A DNA stretch of 64,000 nt from positions 62,001-126,000 of the forward strand of contig JAAVDJ010000040.1 in NCBI GenBank assembly GCA_014801875.1. The letters are read 5' to 3'. Origin of the DNA: Bacteroides sp. (GTDB lineage: Bacteria; Bacteroidota; Bacteroidia; Bacteroidales; Muribaculaceae). Within the stretch, counting starts at the first letter, position 1, and each line of letters starts with the position of its first letter. The notes beneath the pieces were generated by a model. It was not told the origin of the DNA. It did not search any database and worked only from the letters and a program-made list of their open reading frames with translations. Positions 1 through 9,107 of this stretch are shown piece after piece. The translations under genes were made by a program, and so were the position numbers.

Positions 1-1029
1 TAGTGAAAGATTGGCTTCACTCGGGATGGCGAAAAGGTAATTGTTGGCGATGGTGTTCTGCACAAACTTATGTTCCCCACCGGTCAGGCTGACCACAGCC
101 CCTCCGGCTTCGGAAAAGCAGCAGCCATAGGCATCCACTTTCGCATATTTCGATTCCAGGACGGTGGTGCGGGAGTTATGAAGCCAACTGTTTGTCAATA
201 TCAGTTTACTGCGTGAAAGGTCGCCGCAGGAATCCACACGCAGACCTTCCTCCGTGGAACGCATGTCCACACACTCCATACGATTGCCAAATGAATTGGC
301 GCCGATTGAAATCCCTTTCCATTGTCCGGCCATGATGTCGTATGCCACGTCGGGAAGAACATTGTCAAGCCGGTCGCCACGGAAATCAATCTTCATGTCA
401 GGGGTGCCCACAGCCTCCAGCCGCCCTTCCACACGCATATCGGCTCCATCATGAAAAAGGAGCCGGGTGCCGGGGTCAAGGGTGAGGGTCGCTCCCTCGG
501 CTACGGTCAGCGAGCCGAAAACGACATAAGGCTGCTCGGCCGAAAAGCGGGTGTCTGAGTCTATTGTGACATCTTTCAGTCGGGTGACATTTACAGCCGT
601 CGCCTCCACCTCCACAGAGGAGACACTGCCGTTGACGGTAAACTCCAGATAATCGGTCACTGTGCGTGGCGCAGGAGAATCATCGGGAGCCACTCTGCAC
701 GCCAGAAAAAGATAGATGGAGTCGTTGCCGTTTATCTCCACATCATGGAAAACATCGCCGCTTACCCCGTCTACATTCACTGAAAAAGGGGAGTCTGGAG
801 CAAGAAACCTGATGGAGGATATACGAATGCCCTTCTTGTTATGATTGGCCACCACAAGACGCGCCGTAGGCGACACATCTCCTGTGAAGACTGTGCCGAA
901 ATCAACCGTCGGAGTGGAAAAAGAGATTTGTGCGTCAGGCGCATCCGTGAAGTCGTCACTGATGCATGAAGGAAAGAATAATCCAAAAAGGAGCGTGCAC
1001 GTCAATAAAACCGCATACTTTACGTTCAT
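1..1029 (-). CDS. Surface lipoprotein with beta-helix region, 3' end cut off by window
   Basis: The frame is open for 343 codons from an ATG at 1029 to the left edge, so the C-terminus is missing. The first residues form a lipoprotein signal (MNVKYAVLLTCTLLFGLFFPSC), with the lipobox Cys at about residue 22. Residues about 30-140 look like an ASH/DUF1573-type beta-sandwich (phrases such as STPTVDFGTVFTGD and LVVANHNKKGIRISSI). From about 155 on, the repetitive Gly/Asp/Val pattern (GSLTVAEGATLTLDPGTRL, then evenly spaced short strands) is what right-handed parallel beta-helix lipoproteins of Bacteroidota look like. A role on the cell surface is inferred; no enzyme motif is visible. It diverges from lpxB. 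I do not recognise a specific named gene. Confidence 0.75.
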   Translation of the reverse strand, partial: MNVKYAVLLTCTLLFGLFFPSCISDDFTDAPDAQISFSTPTVDFGTVFTGDVSPTARLVVANHNKKGIRISSIRFLAPDSPFSVNVDGVSGDVFHDVEINGNDSIYLFLACRVAPDDSPAPRTVTDYLEFTVNGSVSSVEVEATAVNVTRLKDVTIDSDTRFSAEQPYVVFGSLTVAEGATLTLDPGTRLLFHDGADMRVEGRLEAVGTPDMKIDFRGDRLDNVLPDVAYDIMAGQWKGISIGANSFGNRMECVDMRSTEEGLRVDSCGDLSRSKLILTNSWLHNSRTTVLESKYAKVDAYGCCFSEAGGAVVSLTGGEHKFVQNTIANNYLFAIPSEANLSL

Positions 1030-1159
1030 ATAATATAGAACGTCGTCCTCCCCCTGATATTGAACCGAAACAGGATATTTTCGGAGAAAAGACGGAGGGA
1101 AGCGCTTTGTGAAAGGCGTGACTTCAATGCCCAAAATCCATATTCATCTGAATCCGTCA

Positions 1160-2302
1160 ATGAAATATATGCTCGTAGCCGGCGAGGCATCCGGCGATCT
1201 TCATGCCTCCAACCTTATTACCTCTCTGAGAAAACTCGACCCGGACGCGGAGTTCCGCTTTTTTGGCGGCGACCTTATGGCTAAGGCTGCCCGCGTGAAT
1301 CCTGTCGTGCATTACGACCAGATGAACGTGATGGGATTTTCTGAAGTGTTCCGCAAGTTGCCCCGCCTCATGCGTCATCTGAAGACGGCTAAACAGGTGA
1401 TTGATGAATTCAGGCCTGATGTCCTCATTCTTGTGGATTATCCGAGCTTCAATCTGAAGCTCGCCAAATATGCCCACGATAAAGGGATAAAAGTGGATTA
1501 TTTCATCTCCCCGAAGGTATGGGCCTGGAAGGAATATAGAGTCAAGAAGATAAAGAAATGGGTAGACCATCTTTATTCAATACTTCCTTTTGAGGTGGAT
1601 TTCTATAAAGACCGCGGCTATACGGTGAAATACGTCGGAAATCCCTCTGTGCAGGAAATAGATTATGCCTTGGGTCACCTTCCTCCCAGAAAGCATTTTG
1701 TGGAGCGTCAGGGATTCGCTGACCGTGAGAAACCGATTATCGCTCTTCTCCCCGGCTCCCGTAAAGGGGAGATTCGCAACAATCTTCCTCTTATGATAGA
1801 GGCCGCAAAGAGATTCCCTGAGTTTCAATATGCGGTCGCTGCTGCTCCGGCTATCCCTGAGAAGTTCTATCGTGAAGTGGCTCAGGATCCGGGATTGCAG
1901 GTGGTTTTCGGCGCTACCCCCACTTTGGTGAAATATTCTCAGGCCGCGATCGTGACTTCCGGCACCGCTACTTTGGAGACTGCCCTCATAGGCACACCAC
2001 AGGTGGTATGTTATCGTGCCAACGGAAAGCGTCTGTCTTATATGATTATGGAGAAGCTCCTGAAGGTGAAATATGTCTCTCTTCCAAATCTCATAGTCAG
2101 AAACAGCATAGTGCCGGAACTCCTGGTGCATCTCTGCACAGTCGATGCCATAGCCCGTGAACTCAAACCTCTGCTGATGAAGTCGCCGCGCCGGGATGAC
2201 CAGCTCGCCGGTTATCGCACAATGCGGCGCCGGCTCGGTAATATCGTGGCCAGCGACTATGCAGCCGAGCTTATTACGGATCATCTCAAAGGGGACTCCT
2301 GA
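1160..2302 (+). CDS. lpxB: Lipid-A-disaccharide synthase
   Basis: LpxB is a GT19 glycosyltransferase at the inner membrane that joins UDP-2,3-diacylglucosamine and lipid X to make the disaccharide of lipid A. The protein (380 aa, normal for the family) opens with MKYMLVAGEASGDLHASNL, the conserved N-terminal GEASGD signature. It also carries FFGGDLM, LVDYPSFNLKLAK, PKVWAWKEYRVKKI, LLPGSRKGEI and SGTATLETAL, all typical of LpxB. Longer in-frame starts exist at 1109 and 1127, but the family begins at MKY, so I place the start at 1160. The gene stands alone and converges on the GH31 gene across a strong bidirectional terminator. The usual partner surE is not next to it here. Confidence 0.95.
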   Translation: MKYMLVAGEASGDLHASNLITSLRKLDPDAEFRFFGGDLMAKAARVNPVVHYDQMNVMGFSEVFRKLPRLMRHLKTAKQVIDEFRPDVLILVDYPSFNLKLAKYAHDKGIKVDYFISPKVWAWKEYRVKKIKKWVDHLYSILPFEVDFYKDRGYTVKYVGNPSVQEIDYALGHLPPRKHFVERQGFADREKPIIALLPGSRKGEIRNNLPLMIEAAKRFPEFQYAVAAAPAIPEKFYREVAQDPGLQVVFGATPTLVKYSQAAIVTSGTATLETALIGTPQVVCYRANGKRLSYMIMEKLLKVKYVSLPNLIVRNSIVPELLVHLCTVDAIARELKPLLMKSPRRDDQLAGYRTMRRRLGNIVASDYAAELITDHLKGDS

Positions 2303-2334
2303 ATTGCAAATCCAATAGAGTCTCAGACAAAAAA

Positions 2335-2382
2335 TAGGGTTATAAGGTGTGTGAGGTGATACCTCAACTCCTTATAACCCTA
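2335..2382. terminator. Nested bidirectional terminator between lpxB and GH31
   Basis: A perfect 13-bp inverted repeat TAGGGTTATAAGG (2335-2347) / CCTTATAACCCTA (2370-2382) encloses a second 6-bp hairpin TGAGGT-GAT-ACCTCA (2352-2366). It is flanked by A/T runs on both sides and sits between two convergent genes. Confidence 0.85.
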
Positions 2383-2427
2383 AAATATTATCGGGCCGGA
2401 GGCCTCGTGTGTTTTCCTGTCGGACGT

Positions 2428-4866
2428 TTACTTCATCTTGACGGTCAACGGGGTGTTGGCGTAGGGGAAGCGGACATAAAGCGTGCGTGTGGCCTCGTCA
2501 TAGCTCCAGCCATACTGGCGTATCATCTTGACGCTCATCATCTCAGGCATATCTGTGCCGTCTGAGAGTGTCACTTCCTTAGGCTTGGCCACATCCATCA
2601 CCTGCATGGTCAGCATCCTGACAGCGGGCATATCTTCGTATTTACCCTCGCTCTTAATTGAGATTTCAGTCTCGTTCCCTTTCACTTCCCCTGTGAACTG
2701 AGTGAGCTGATATGCTTTGTCAGCTATGGAAGTGGGGGAGATGCGGTTGTCGTCATAGAGAGTGTAGCTTGTCTTTTCCCCACTCTTTCCGGGATAGTAG
2801 CGAATGGTGAGCACTCCGGGATTATACTGGGTGACATTCTCTATCGGCATTTCAAACTGAGGAACGAACGATCCCGCCTTTACAAAGAGGGGGAGAATAT
2901 CAATAGGAGCGGGCACGGTCGCCTCCGTACCTCCCTGATAACGCTCCTTGGCATCATACCAGCTGATCCATTCTCCTGCCGGGAAGAGAACCTTGCGCGA
3001 AACCGCTCCCTGCTCCATTACGGGAGCCACAAGCACCTCGCTCCCCCAGAAATACTCGTCATCAACACGCGCATATTTCTCGCCGGGATTTGAGCCGTCG
3101 AAGTTGAGCGGACGCACCAGCGGATAACCCTTTGTAGAGTTTTCGAACGCCAGGGTATAGTTGTAGGGGAGCCATTCATATCGCATATTTATGAATTTCT
3201 TCAGAATCTCCTCGCTCTCCGGATAATGGTAGGGCTCTGCTTGATATGTGGCGTGTGTACGCATAACGGGTGTGAAAGCACCCATAGCGACCCAACGGAG
3301 ATAAAGCTCCTCGTCACGCGGATTCTTGGGGTCTACGGCAAAACCGCCAAGGTCGGAGCTCATATAGCCGAGGCCGGAAAGACCTGACGAAAGCATGAGA
3401 TTGACCTGAGGTCTGTAGCCGCCCCAGGAGCGAGACACGTCTGTGGTCCAGGGGAAAACGCTGTAACGCTGAAGTCCGGCTGTCCCGCCGCGCATCATAA
3501 GGAGAGGACGCATATCGGGATAATCCTTACGCAGACCTTCGTAGATGAGGCGGCTCCACTCATTGCCATATACGTTATGATACTGAGGTGCGGTTTCTCC
3601 GTTGGCATGAACGATTGAACGGGGATGAACCTCAGGCTCTCCAAGGTCGCCCCACCAGCCGGCAATGCCGTCGGCGGTAAGGTCTTTCAGGCGATTCCAG
3701 AGCCATTCCCTTGTTTCGGGATTGCTGACGTCTATCATTCCGGCGTCACCGACCCATGTGGTCACGTCGTGAGTGTTTCCTGCTGAATCTTTAGCCAGCA
3801 TTCCGCGCTCCGAGAGATAGTTGTAGTTGTCTATCGCTCCGATCTTGTTCATGTAAGGCTGGGAGATGGTCACGGTGTTGACGCCACGAGCCTTCAGGTC
3901 AGCGAGCATCTTCTTATGGTCAGGCCATTGCTCTTTGTTCCATTCCAGACGACCCATATCCGTCTCCTTGCCATACCAATAGAGGTCGAGCACGATACCG
4001 TCGACCGGGAATCCGGCATTCTTCAGGGAGTCGATGGCTCCGACAGTCTCTTTTTCATTGTGGTAGCCATATTTGGAAGTGATGTAGCCGAGGCTCCATA
4101 CGGGAGGAAGATCCTGACGTCCGGTCAGAAGTGTGTATCCCTCGGTGGCTCCGGCGAGTGTGCCGTTTCCGTTGATGAAATAGTATGACAGAGGTTTGGG
4201 GGTGTCGGAGGTATAGGTCACGGTGTCGCCGAGCACGAGCAAAGCCTCGTTGTAATCATCGAACAGGACGCCATACCCCTTGTCGGAGACATAGTAGGGG
4301 GCGGAGATACCCATCTGTGAGATGCGCGGGTCGCCTGCGGTATATCCGTAGTTCTGGCGGTTATACATTGTGAGGGAGTCGCCGTTGAGCACGGGGGAAT
4401 GCCCTCTCTCTCCTCCGCCATAGATAAATTCACCCTCCATTCCGGCGAGAGTCACGGTCTTGACCCCGTTGGAGTTGTCGACACCCTCCACTTCAGAGAG
4501 GATGAGGTTGCCGGCCGGGTCAAGGAAGGTCACCTTTCCGGTGGAGTGGTCTATGCGGGCGGTTGTCGTGGGGGTAGACACATAAGTGGCATCCTTCTCC
4601 ACTTTTGTTGTGGTCACAACCTCCTGAGGCTTCAGTATAGCCGATTGTGAGTGTGTGCATTTCTGCTCCGCACCCGCCGGGCGGTTAGTGACGCGGAAGA
4701 TGTCGGAGGTGAGTGGCAACACGTTGACCACCCCTTTCGAAGTCTTCACATCGACACCCTTCCCTTTGTCGCACCCCGCGCAGACGTTATGCTGTGCGAC
4801 ACTTACGGTCGAAGACAGGAGGAGGACGCTCAGCGCCACTCCTGTCAATATTATATTCTTATTCAC
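2428..4866 (-). CDS. Glycoside hydrolase family 31 (alpha-glucosidase/xylosidase type)
   Basis: This 812-aa secreted or periplasmic glycosidase starts at a GTG; an in-frame stop lies a few codons upstream and no ATG intervenes. Residues 1-25 are a signal peptide ending at VSVAQ. After an N-terminal beta-sandwich (to about 250), the GH31 barrel carries VDGIVLDLYWYG, the nucleophile region WWGDLGEPE, and FPWTTDVSRSWGGY with the likely acid/base Asp. A C-terminal DUF5110-like sandwich follows. GH31 enzymes hydrolyse alpha-glucosidic or alpha-xylosidic bonds; the exact substrate cannot be read from the sequence. No SusC/SusD pair is nearby, so it is not part of a typical polysaccharide utilisation locus. 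It lies 31 bp behind the carboxynorspermidine dehydrogenase gene and may be co-transcribed with it. Confidence 0.92.
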   Translation of the reverse strand: MNKNIILTGVALSVLLLSSTVSVAQHNVCAGCDKGKGVDVKTSKGVVNVLPLTSDIFRVTNRPAGAEQKCTHSQSAILKPQEVVTTTKVEKDATYVSTPTTTARIDHSTGKVTFLDPAGNLILSEVEGVDNSNGVKTVTLAGMEGEFIYGGGERGHSPVLNGDSLTMYNRQNYGYTAGDPRISQMGISAPYYVSDKGYGVLFDDYNEALLVLGDTVTYTSDTPKPLSYYFINGNGTLAGATEGYTLLTGRQDLPPVWSLGYITSKYGYHNEKETVGAIDSLKNAGFPVDGIVLDLYWYGKETDMGRLEWNKEQWPDHKKMLADLKARGVNTVTISQPYMNKIGAIDNYNYLSERGMLAKDSAGNTHDVTTWVGDAGMIDVSNPETREWLWNRLKDLTADGIAGWWGDLGEPEVHPRSIVHANGETAPQYHNVYGNEWSRLIYEGLRKDYPDMRPLLMMRGGTAGLQRYSVFPWTTDVSRSWGGYRPQVNLMLSSGLSGLGYMSSDLGGFAVDPKNPRDEELYLRWVAMGAFTPVMRTHATYQAEPYHYPESEEILKKFINMRYEWLPYNYTLAFENSTKGYPLVRPLNFDGSNPGEKYARVDDEYFWGSEVLVAPVMEQGAVSRKVLFPAGEWISWYDAKERYQGGTEATVPAPIDILPLFVKAGSFVPQFEMPIENVTQYNPGVLTIRYYPGKSGEKTSYTLYDDNRISPTSIADKAYQLTQFTGEVKGNETEISIKSEGKYEDMPAVRMLTMQVMDVAKPKEVTLSDGTDMPEMMSVKMIRQYGWSYDEATRTLYVRFPYANTPLTVKMK

Positions 4867-4897
4867 TTTGTGTTCGGTGTTTTTAGGTTATCGGGAA

Positions 4898-6100
4898 TCA
4901 ATCGTTGAATTCGAGGTCGCCGTCTACGATTACGTGCCAGGGGAGACCTGATTCAGCAAGCTTCTCCAGGAAAGGATCCGGATTGAACTCCTCTACATTG
5001 TGGACACCCGGCATTACCCATTTTCCTGTCAGGAACATATAGGCGCCTACCATAGCGGGAACGCCTGTGGTGTAGCTGACTGCCTGTGCACCTGTTTCCT
5101 TGTAAGCCTCTTCGTGAGAGCAGTTGTTGTAGATGTAGTAGGTAGATTCCTTACCCTCTTTGTCAAGACCTGAGATGCGGCAGCCAATGGAGGTCTCGCC
5201 GGTATAGTTCTCTCCGAGAGAACCGGGGTCGGGGAGGACAGCTTTCAGGAACTGGATAGGGATAATCTCGCGTCCCTCATACATGACCGGGTCAATGCGG
5301 GCCATGCCTATATCCTGAATCACACGAAGATGTGTGAGATACTCCTGTCCGAAGGTCATCCAGAAGCGCGCGCGTCGCAGGGTAGGATAGTTGAGCACGA
5401 GACTCTCAAGCTCCTCATGGTAGAGAAGATAAGACTCCCTCTCCCCGATATTGGGATAGTTCAGCGGGCGATGCACGGCGAGATTCTCTGTCTCGACCCA
5501 TTTCCCGTCTTCCCAGTATTTACCTTTCTGAGTGATTTCGCGGATGTTGATTTCCGGATTGAAGTTGGTCGCGAACGCTTTGCCATGGTTGCCGGCGTTG
5601 CAATCCACGATGTCGAGATAGCGCATCTCCGAGAAATGGTGTTTTGCGGCATAGGCCACGAAGACAGCCGACACACCCGGGTCGAACCCACACCCGAGAA
5701 TAGCGGTCAGGCCTGCTTTCTCGAAGCGCTCGCGGTATGCCCACTGCCAGCTGTATTCGAAATGAGCCTCATCCTCCGGCTCATAGTTGGCGGTGTCGAG
5801 ATAATTTACGCCACACTGCAGGCAAGCCTCCATGATTGTGAGGTCTTGATAGGGGAGCGCGACATTGATGCAGATGTCCGGCTTATGGCGGCGGAACAGT
5901 TCGCATAATTCCTCCACGGAGTTGGCGTCCACACGGTCAGTCGTGATATTCGGAGCCCCGATGCGCGCGGCGAGGCGGTCACATTTCTCTTTGGTGCGTG
6001 AGGCGATTACAATCTCACTGAAGACATCCGGGTTCTGTGCGCACTTGGCAGCCACCACGGTGCCGACGCCTCCGGCGCCGATAATCAATACTTTTCCCAT
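4898..6100 (-). CDS. Carboxynorspermidine dehydrogenase (saccharopine dehydrogenase family)
   Basis: The 400-aa protein begins with a Rossmann dinucleotide-binding motif (MGKVLIIGAGGVGTVVAAKC) and continues through NVALPYQDLTIMEACL, NYLDTANYEP, LGCGFDPGVSAVFVAYA and CNAGNHGKAFATNFNPEINI. That is the pattern of the carboxy(nor)spermidine dehydrogenase branch of the saccharopine dehydrogenase family. In this family NAD(P)H is used to join aspartate semialdehyde with putrescine or diaminopropane, giving carboxy(nor)spermidine, the intermediate of the alternative spermidine pathway known in gut Bacteroides. The partner decarboxylase nspC is not in this window. A true lysine-pathway saccharopine dehydrogenase is less likely, since bacteria of this group make lysine by other routes. 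An upstream -7-like box lies at 6171-6178. Confidence 0.88.
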   Translation of the reverse strand: MGKVLIIGAGGVGTVVAAKCAQNPDVFSEIVIASRTKEKCDRLAARIGAPNITTDRVDANSVEELCELFRRHKPDICINVALPYQDLTIMEACLQCGVNYLDTANYEPEDEAHFEYSWQWAYRERFEKAGLTAILGCGFDPGVSAVFVAYAAKHHFSEMRYLDIVDCNAGNHGKAFATNFNPEINIREITQKGKYWEDGKWVETENLAVHRPLNYPNIGERESYLLYHEELESLVLNYPTLRRARFWMTFGQEYLTHLRVIQDIGMARIDPVMYEGREIIPIQFLKAVLPDPGSLGENYTGETSIGCRISGLDKEGKESTYYIYNNCSHEEAYKETGAQAVSYTTGVPAMVGAYMFLTGKWVMPGVHNVEEFNPDPFLEKLAESGLPWHVIVDGDLEFND

Positions 6101-6170
6101 TATGAATATTTTGCTTGTAATTTTGAGTTATAATCTATCCGGCTGTCCGGACGGGCAACCTTTTGATGTG

Positions 6171-6178
6171 CAAAAATA
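6171..6178 (-). promoter_or_regulatory. Probable -7 box for the carboxynorspermidine dehydrogenase gene
   Basis: On the minus strand this reads TATTTTTG, matching the Bacteroidota TAnnTTTG box. It lies 71 bp upstream of the start codon. No clear -33 TTTG is found at the usual distance, so this is tentative. Confidence 0.4.
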
Positions 6179-6263
6179 ATAAAAAAAGTTGAAAAGCATA
6201 TCTCTCATTTAGTAATATTGGCAGAAGACGACTCTATTTAACTTAGATTTAAAGAAAAAGTAT

Positions 6264-6271
6264 TAAATTTG
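6264..6271 (+). promoter_or_regulatory. Probable -7 box for the tsaE operon
   Basis: TAAATTTG matches TAnnTTTG and is 31 bp upstream of the tsaE ATG. A -33 element is not evident. The 200-bp region 6101-6302 is a divergent promoter region. Confidence 0.45.
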
Positions 6272-6302
6272 CAGTCGCGGTTTAACACCGCGTCAAGGAA
6301 TC

Positions 6303-6719
6303 ATGGAAATCACTTTCACTCAAGAAGAGCTTCCGCAAGCGGCGCGTGCGTTTGTGGAGGGTATAGGAAACCGACGTCTGTTTGCCCTGCGAGGGCCGAT
6401 GGGCGCCGGGAAAACCACGCTCATTGCCGAGATATGTCGTGTCTTAGGTGTGGCCGACGACACGGGGAGTCCCACATTCAGCATCGTCAACGAATATGTC
6501 ACTCCTGAAGGAAATCCCGTCTATCACTTCGATTTCTACCGTATCGATTCCCCTCAGGATGCCCTCGACATAGGAGCCGAAGAGTATTTCTATTCAGGCG
6601 ATATCTGTCTTATGGAGTGGCCTGAGAAGGTGGAGGATATTTTGCCGGAGGAGACTGTCGATGTTGTGCTGCGTGTCAACGACGATGGCAGTCGCACCTT
6701 GATTATGCCTGACGCCTGA
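6303..6719 (+). CDS. tsaE: tRNA threonylcarbamoyladenosine synthesis ATPase TsaE
   Basis: TsaE is the small ATPase that works with TsaB, TsaD and TsaC to place threonylcarbamoyl on A37 of tRNAs reading ANN codons. At 138 aa it has the usual length. The Walker A loop GPMGAGKTT is at residues 31-39, followed by the family signatures GSPTFSIVNEY and YHFDFYRI, and by LMEWPEKV near the C-terminus. It is the first gene of a tight plus-strand series: birA begins 18 bp later, and the next genes follow with 11-bp spacing or overlaps. Confidence 0.95.
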   Translation: MEITFTQEELPQAARAFVEGIGNRRLFALRGPMGAGKTTLIAEICRVLGVADDTGSPTFSIVNEYVTPEGNPVYHFDFYRIDSPQDALDIGAEEYFYSGDICLMEWPEKVEDILPEETVDVVLRVNDDGSRTLIMPDA

Positions 6720-6737
6720 ACCGATTGCCTCTAAGAC

Positions 6738-7475
6738 ATGAAGATAATCGCATTGGATTCAGTGGATTCCACTAACTCCTGGCTTTCGCACCGGGCGAAG
6801 GATATGGATGGGGAATGTCTTGTCTATGCTCTGGAGCAGACTTGCGGACGCGGCCAAAGGGGAAATGTCTGGGAATCTGAACCGGGTGCAAACCTGACGG
6901 CCTCCCTCCTTCTTCATCCTGACGGCATTGAGCCGGCCTGCCAGTTTGTGGTGTCAGAGGCGGTAGCTCTCGCGGTGGTCGATGTGCTCCGCCCGATGGG
7001 GGTGGAAGCAAAGGTGAAATGGCCTAACGATATCTATGCCGGCGACTCCAAGATATGCGGCATCCTGATAGAGAATGCCGTCATGGGAAGGATGATTCTC
7101 CATTCCATTGCCGGAGTGGGTATCAATCTAAACCAGATGATGTTTCTCAGCGATGCCCCGAATCCGGTTTCTGTGCGTCAGCTCACCGGAAAGACCCAAG
7201 GGGTCGCGGAGGCAGCCTCTCTTCTGGCTGCCTGCGTGAGTAGCCGTTTGGGGGATGCTGTCTCCGATCCTGACAGGCTGCATCAGGAGTATCTCTCGCT
7301 TCTCTGGAGGGGCGACGGAAAGATGTATCCCTTTTCCGACCGTCTGACCGGAGAAACCTATATGGGTCGCATCCATGGGATAGCTCCGGATGGAATGCTG
7401 ACCATAGCTGACGCTGAGAATGTGCTCAGGCGTTACGCTTTCAAGGAGGTGGAGTTCCTATTGGAAAATCAATAA
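6738..7475 (+). CDS. birA: Biotin--[acetyl-CoA-carboxylase] ligase, catalytic domain only
   Basis: This enzyme activates biotin with ATP and attaches it to the lysine of biotin carboxyl carrier proteins. The 245-aa protein contains DSVDSTNSW at the start, the biotinyl-AMP loop GRGQRGNVW (residues 37-45) and KWPNDIY (94-100), then SKICGILIEN and a GVGINLNQ segment. There is no N-terminal winged-helix domain, so it is a group I ligase that should not act as the biotin repressor. It sits between tsaE and a flippase-like membrane gene. Confidence 0.95.
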   Translation: MKIIALDSVDSTNSWLSHRAKDMDGECLVYALEQTCGRGQRGNVWESEPGANLTASLLLHPDGIEPACQFVVSEAVALAVVDVLRPMGVEAKVKWPNDIYAGDSKICGILIENAVMGRMILHSIAGVGINLNQMMFLSDAPNPVSVRQLTGKTQGVAEAASLLAACVSSRLGDAVSDPDRLHQEYLSLLWRGDGKMYPFSDRLTGETYMGRIHGIAPDGMLTIADAENVLRRYAFKEVEFLLENQ

Positions 7476-7486
7476 GATGATTTATA

Positions 7487-8542
7487 ATGGTAAAGCAAAA
7501 CAAAATTGACAGCACGCCCACCCCGGGTTGGAAGAAGGGTGTCGGCATTTTGGTCAGATATGGCCTGCCGCTGGCTTTGACTGTCCTTTTGGTGGTCTAT
7601 ATGTTCCGCAAGGTCAACTTCTCCCAGATGCTTGATCTTATCAAGCATGGAGTGGACTACTGGTGGATACTTTTCGCGATGGGGATCAGCGTGTTTTCCC
7701 ATATTTTCAGGGCTGCCCGATGGAGACTTCAGCTTGACGCGCTCGGAATAAAACCCCCTTTCATGGCGCTCTGCTGCTCCATCTTCGGCTGCTATGCGCT
7801 CAATCTCGTGTTTCCCCGCCTTGGGGAGGTGTGGCGCTGCACATATGTTGCTTCCAGCCAGAAAGCATCCTTCTCCTCCGTGCTCGGCTCCATGATTGGC
7901 GACCGCCTTGCCGACACGCTGATGGTGCTTCTCCTGCTGCTTCTCTGTCTTGTCGTGGCGGCTCCGGCTCTTGAGGCTTTTCTTGCGAAATACCCGGTGG
8001 GTCGGGATTTGATGGATATGCTCTACAATCCATGGTTCTGGGTGGCCGTGGCGGGTGCTTGTGCCTTAGGGTGGGGATTGCTGAGAATTTTCCGTGACAC
8101 TACTCCGGTGAAGAAACTCAAGGAGATGGCTTTCAAGATGTGGGAAGGATTTAGTGTCGTGGCCCGTATGAAAGGACGCTGGCAGTTTCTTTTCCTTACT
8201 CTTTGCATCTGGGGCTGCTATTATTTTCAGCTTTATGTGGCTTTCTATGCCTTCCCGTTCACTCGCGAGCTTTGCCATGGGGAGGGAATGGCCTTCGGTC
8301 TGACCCCCTGTCTTGTGGCTTTCGTGCTCAGCTCAATCAGTATGGCTATTCCCTCCAACGGCGGTCTTGGCCCGTGGAACCTCGCCATCATGTTCGGCCT
8401 TTCAATCTATGGGGTCACGGATGCGGAAGGGACGGCTTTCTCGATGCTTCAATGGAGCGGGCAGACTGTCATGCTTATTCTTCTCGGTATTTATACAATG
8501 GTTTATATAGCAGTATCAAAGAAAAATGTTAATCATACCTGA
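7487..8542 (+). CDS. Integral membrane protein of the LPG synthase TM / flippase-like family
   Basis: The 351-aa protein has about eight hydrophobic segments (for example residues 21-41, 58-75, 139-160, 178-200, 232-250 and 315-340). It shows the hallmarks of the UPF0104/YbhN-like family, PF03706: AARWRLQLDALG after the second segment, NLVFPRLGEVWRC, and SSISMAIPSNGGLGPWN. Relatives include the transmembrane part of lysylphosphatidylglycerol synthase and uncharacterised flippase-like proteins. The aminoacyl-transferase domain is absent, so a transport or flipping role is possible but unproven. Its 3' end overlaps the next gene by 17 bp. Confidence 0.85.
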   Translation: MVKQNKIDSTPTPGWKKGVGILVRYGLPLALTVLLVVYMFRKVNFSQMLDLIKHGVDYWWILFAMGISVFSHIFRAARWRLQLDALGIKPPFMALCCSIFGCYALNLVFPRLGEVWRCTYVASSQKASFSSVLGSMIGDRLADTLMVLLLLLLCLVVAAPALEAFLAKYPVGRDLMDMLYNPWFWVAVAGACALGWGLLRIFRDTTPVKKLKEMAFKMWEGFSVVARMKGRWQFLFLTLCIWGCYYFQLYVAFYAFPFTRELCHGEGMAFGLTPCLVAFVLSSISMAIPSNGGLGPWNLAIMFGLSIYGVTDAEGTAFSMLQWSGQTVMLILLGIYTMVYIAVSKKNVNHT

Positions 8543-9107
8543 CGACGACGAAAAAGAGGGCACCGATTTTTTTGAAAGCGATGAGCAACCCGCTCCCGTG
8601 GTAAAGGAGCCCAAGAAACCAACTTATAAACCTGACGACCCGGCTTATTGGGAGGAGGAGGAAGGGGAGTGGGAACATCTGCGCCCACGTTCCTCTGCAC
8701 GTGTTTGGATATGGTGTGGCGTTGCTGTGGTGACGGTCGGTCTCTTTATTGCGGTCTGGCTCCGCTTTTTCTCACCCTATGTGGAAGATGCCACTCAATA
8801 CGGATATGTGGAGAATATTGAGCGACGCGGCACAATCTTCAAGACCTACGAAGGAGTCTTGATTCCTTACAAGGAGCTGATGGATACAACCCGCATCTAC
8901 CGTCGTGACTTTATCTTTACAGCTAAGAATGAAAGTATTGCCATTCAGTTGAAGAAGGCACAGTTTGATACGCGCCCTGTCAGGGTGGGGTATATACGGT
9001 ATCATGCCACAGTGCCTTGGCGTGGGTCAAGCAACATCGTGATTACTTCGGTCGATAGTGTGAGTCCATCCCGGATTCTCCCACCGGAATATGCCCCGAG
9101 CCTATGA
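8526..9107 (+). CDS. Single-pass membrane protein with acidic cytoplasmic N-terminus, function unknown
   Basis: I do not recognise a named family. The 193-aa protein has a highly charged, acidic first 60 residues (MLIIPDDDEKEGTDFFESD..., EEEEGEWEH), one transmembrane helix at about 63-82 (VWIWCGVAVVTVGLFIAVWL), and a soluble C-terminal domain of about 110 residues. That domain includes GYVENIERRGTIFKTYEGVL, a phrase typical of Bacteroidota hypothetical proteins. The type II-like topology puts the C-terminal domain in the periplasm. It overlaps the flippase-like gene upstream by 17 bp and the LRR gene downstream by 4 bp (ATGA), so the three are probably translated together. Confidence 0.8.
   Translation: MLIIPDDDEKEGTDFFESDEQPAPVVKEPKKPTYKPDDPAYWEEEEGEWEHLRPRSSARVWIWCGVAVVTVGLFIAVWLRFFSPYVEDATQYGYVENIERRGTIFKTYEGVLIPYKELMDTTRIYRRDFIFTAKNESIAIQLKKAQFDTRPVRVGYIRYHATVPWRGSSNIVITSVDSVSPSRILPPEYAPSL

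Noticed and set aside
1109-1159. lpxB starting at 1109 or 1127
   Set aside because: The family begins with MKY...GEASGD; extra residues are not conserved and the region has no supporting signal.
1577-2284. 235-codon open frame opposite lpxB
   Set aside because: Antisense to LpxB, whose motifs are all intact.
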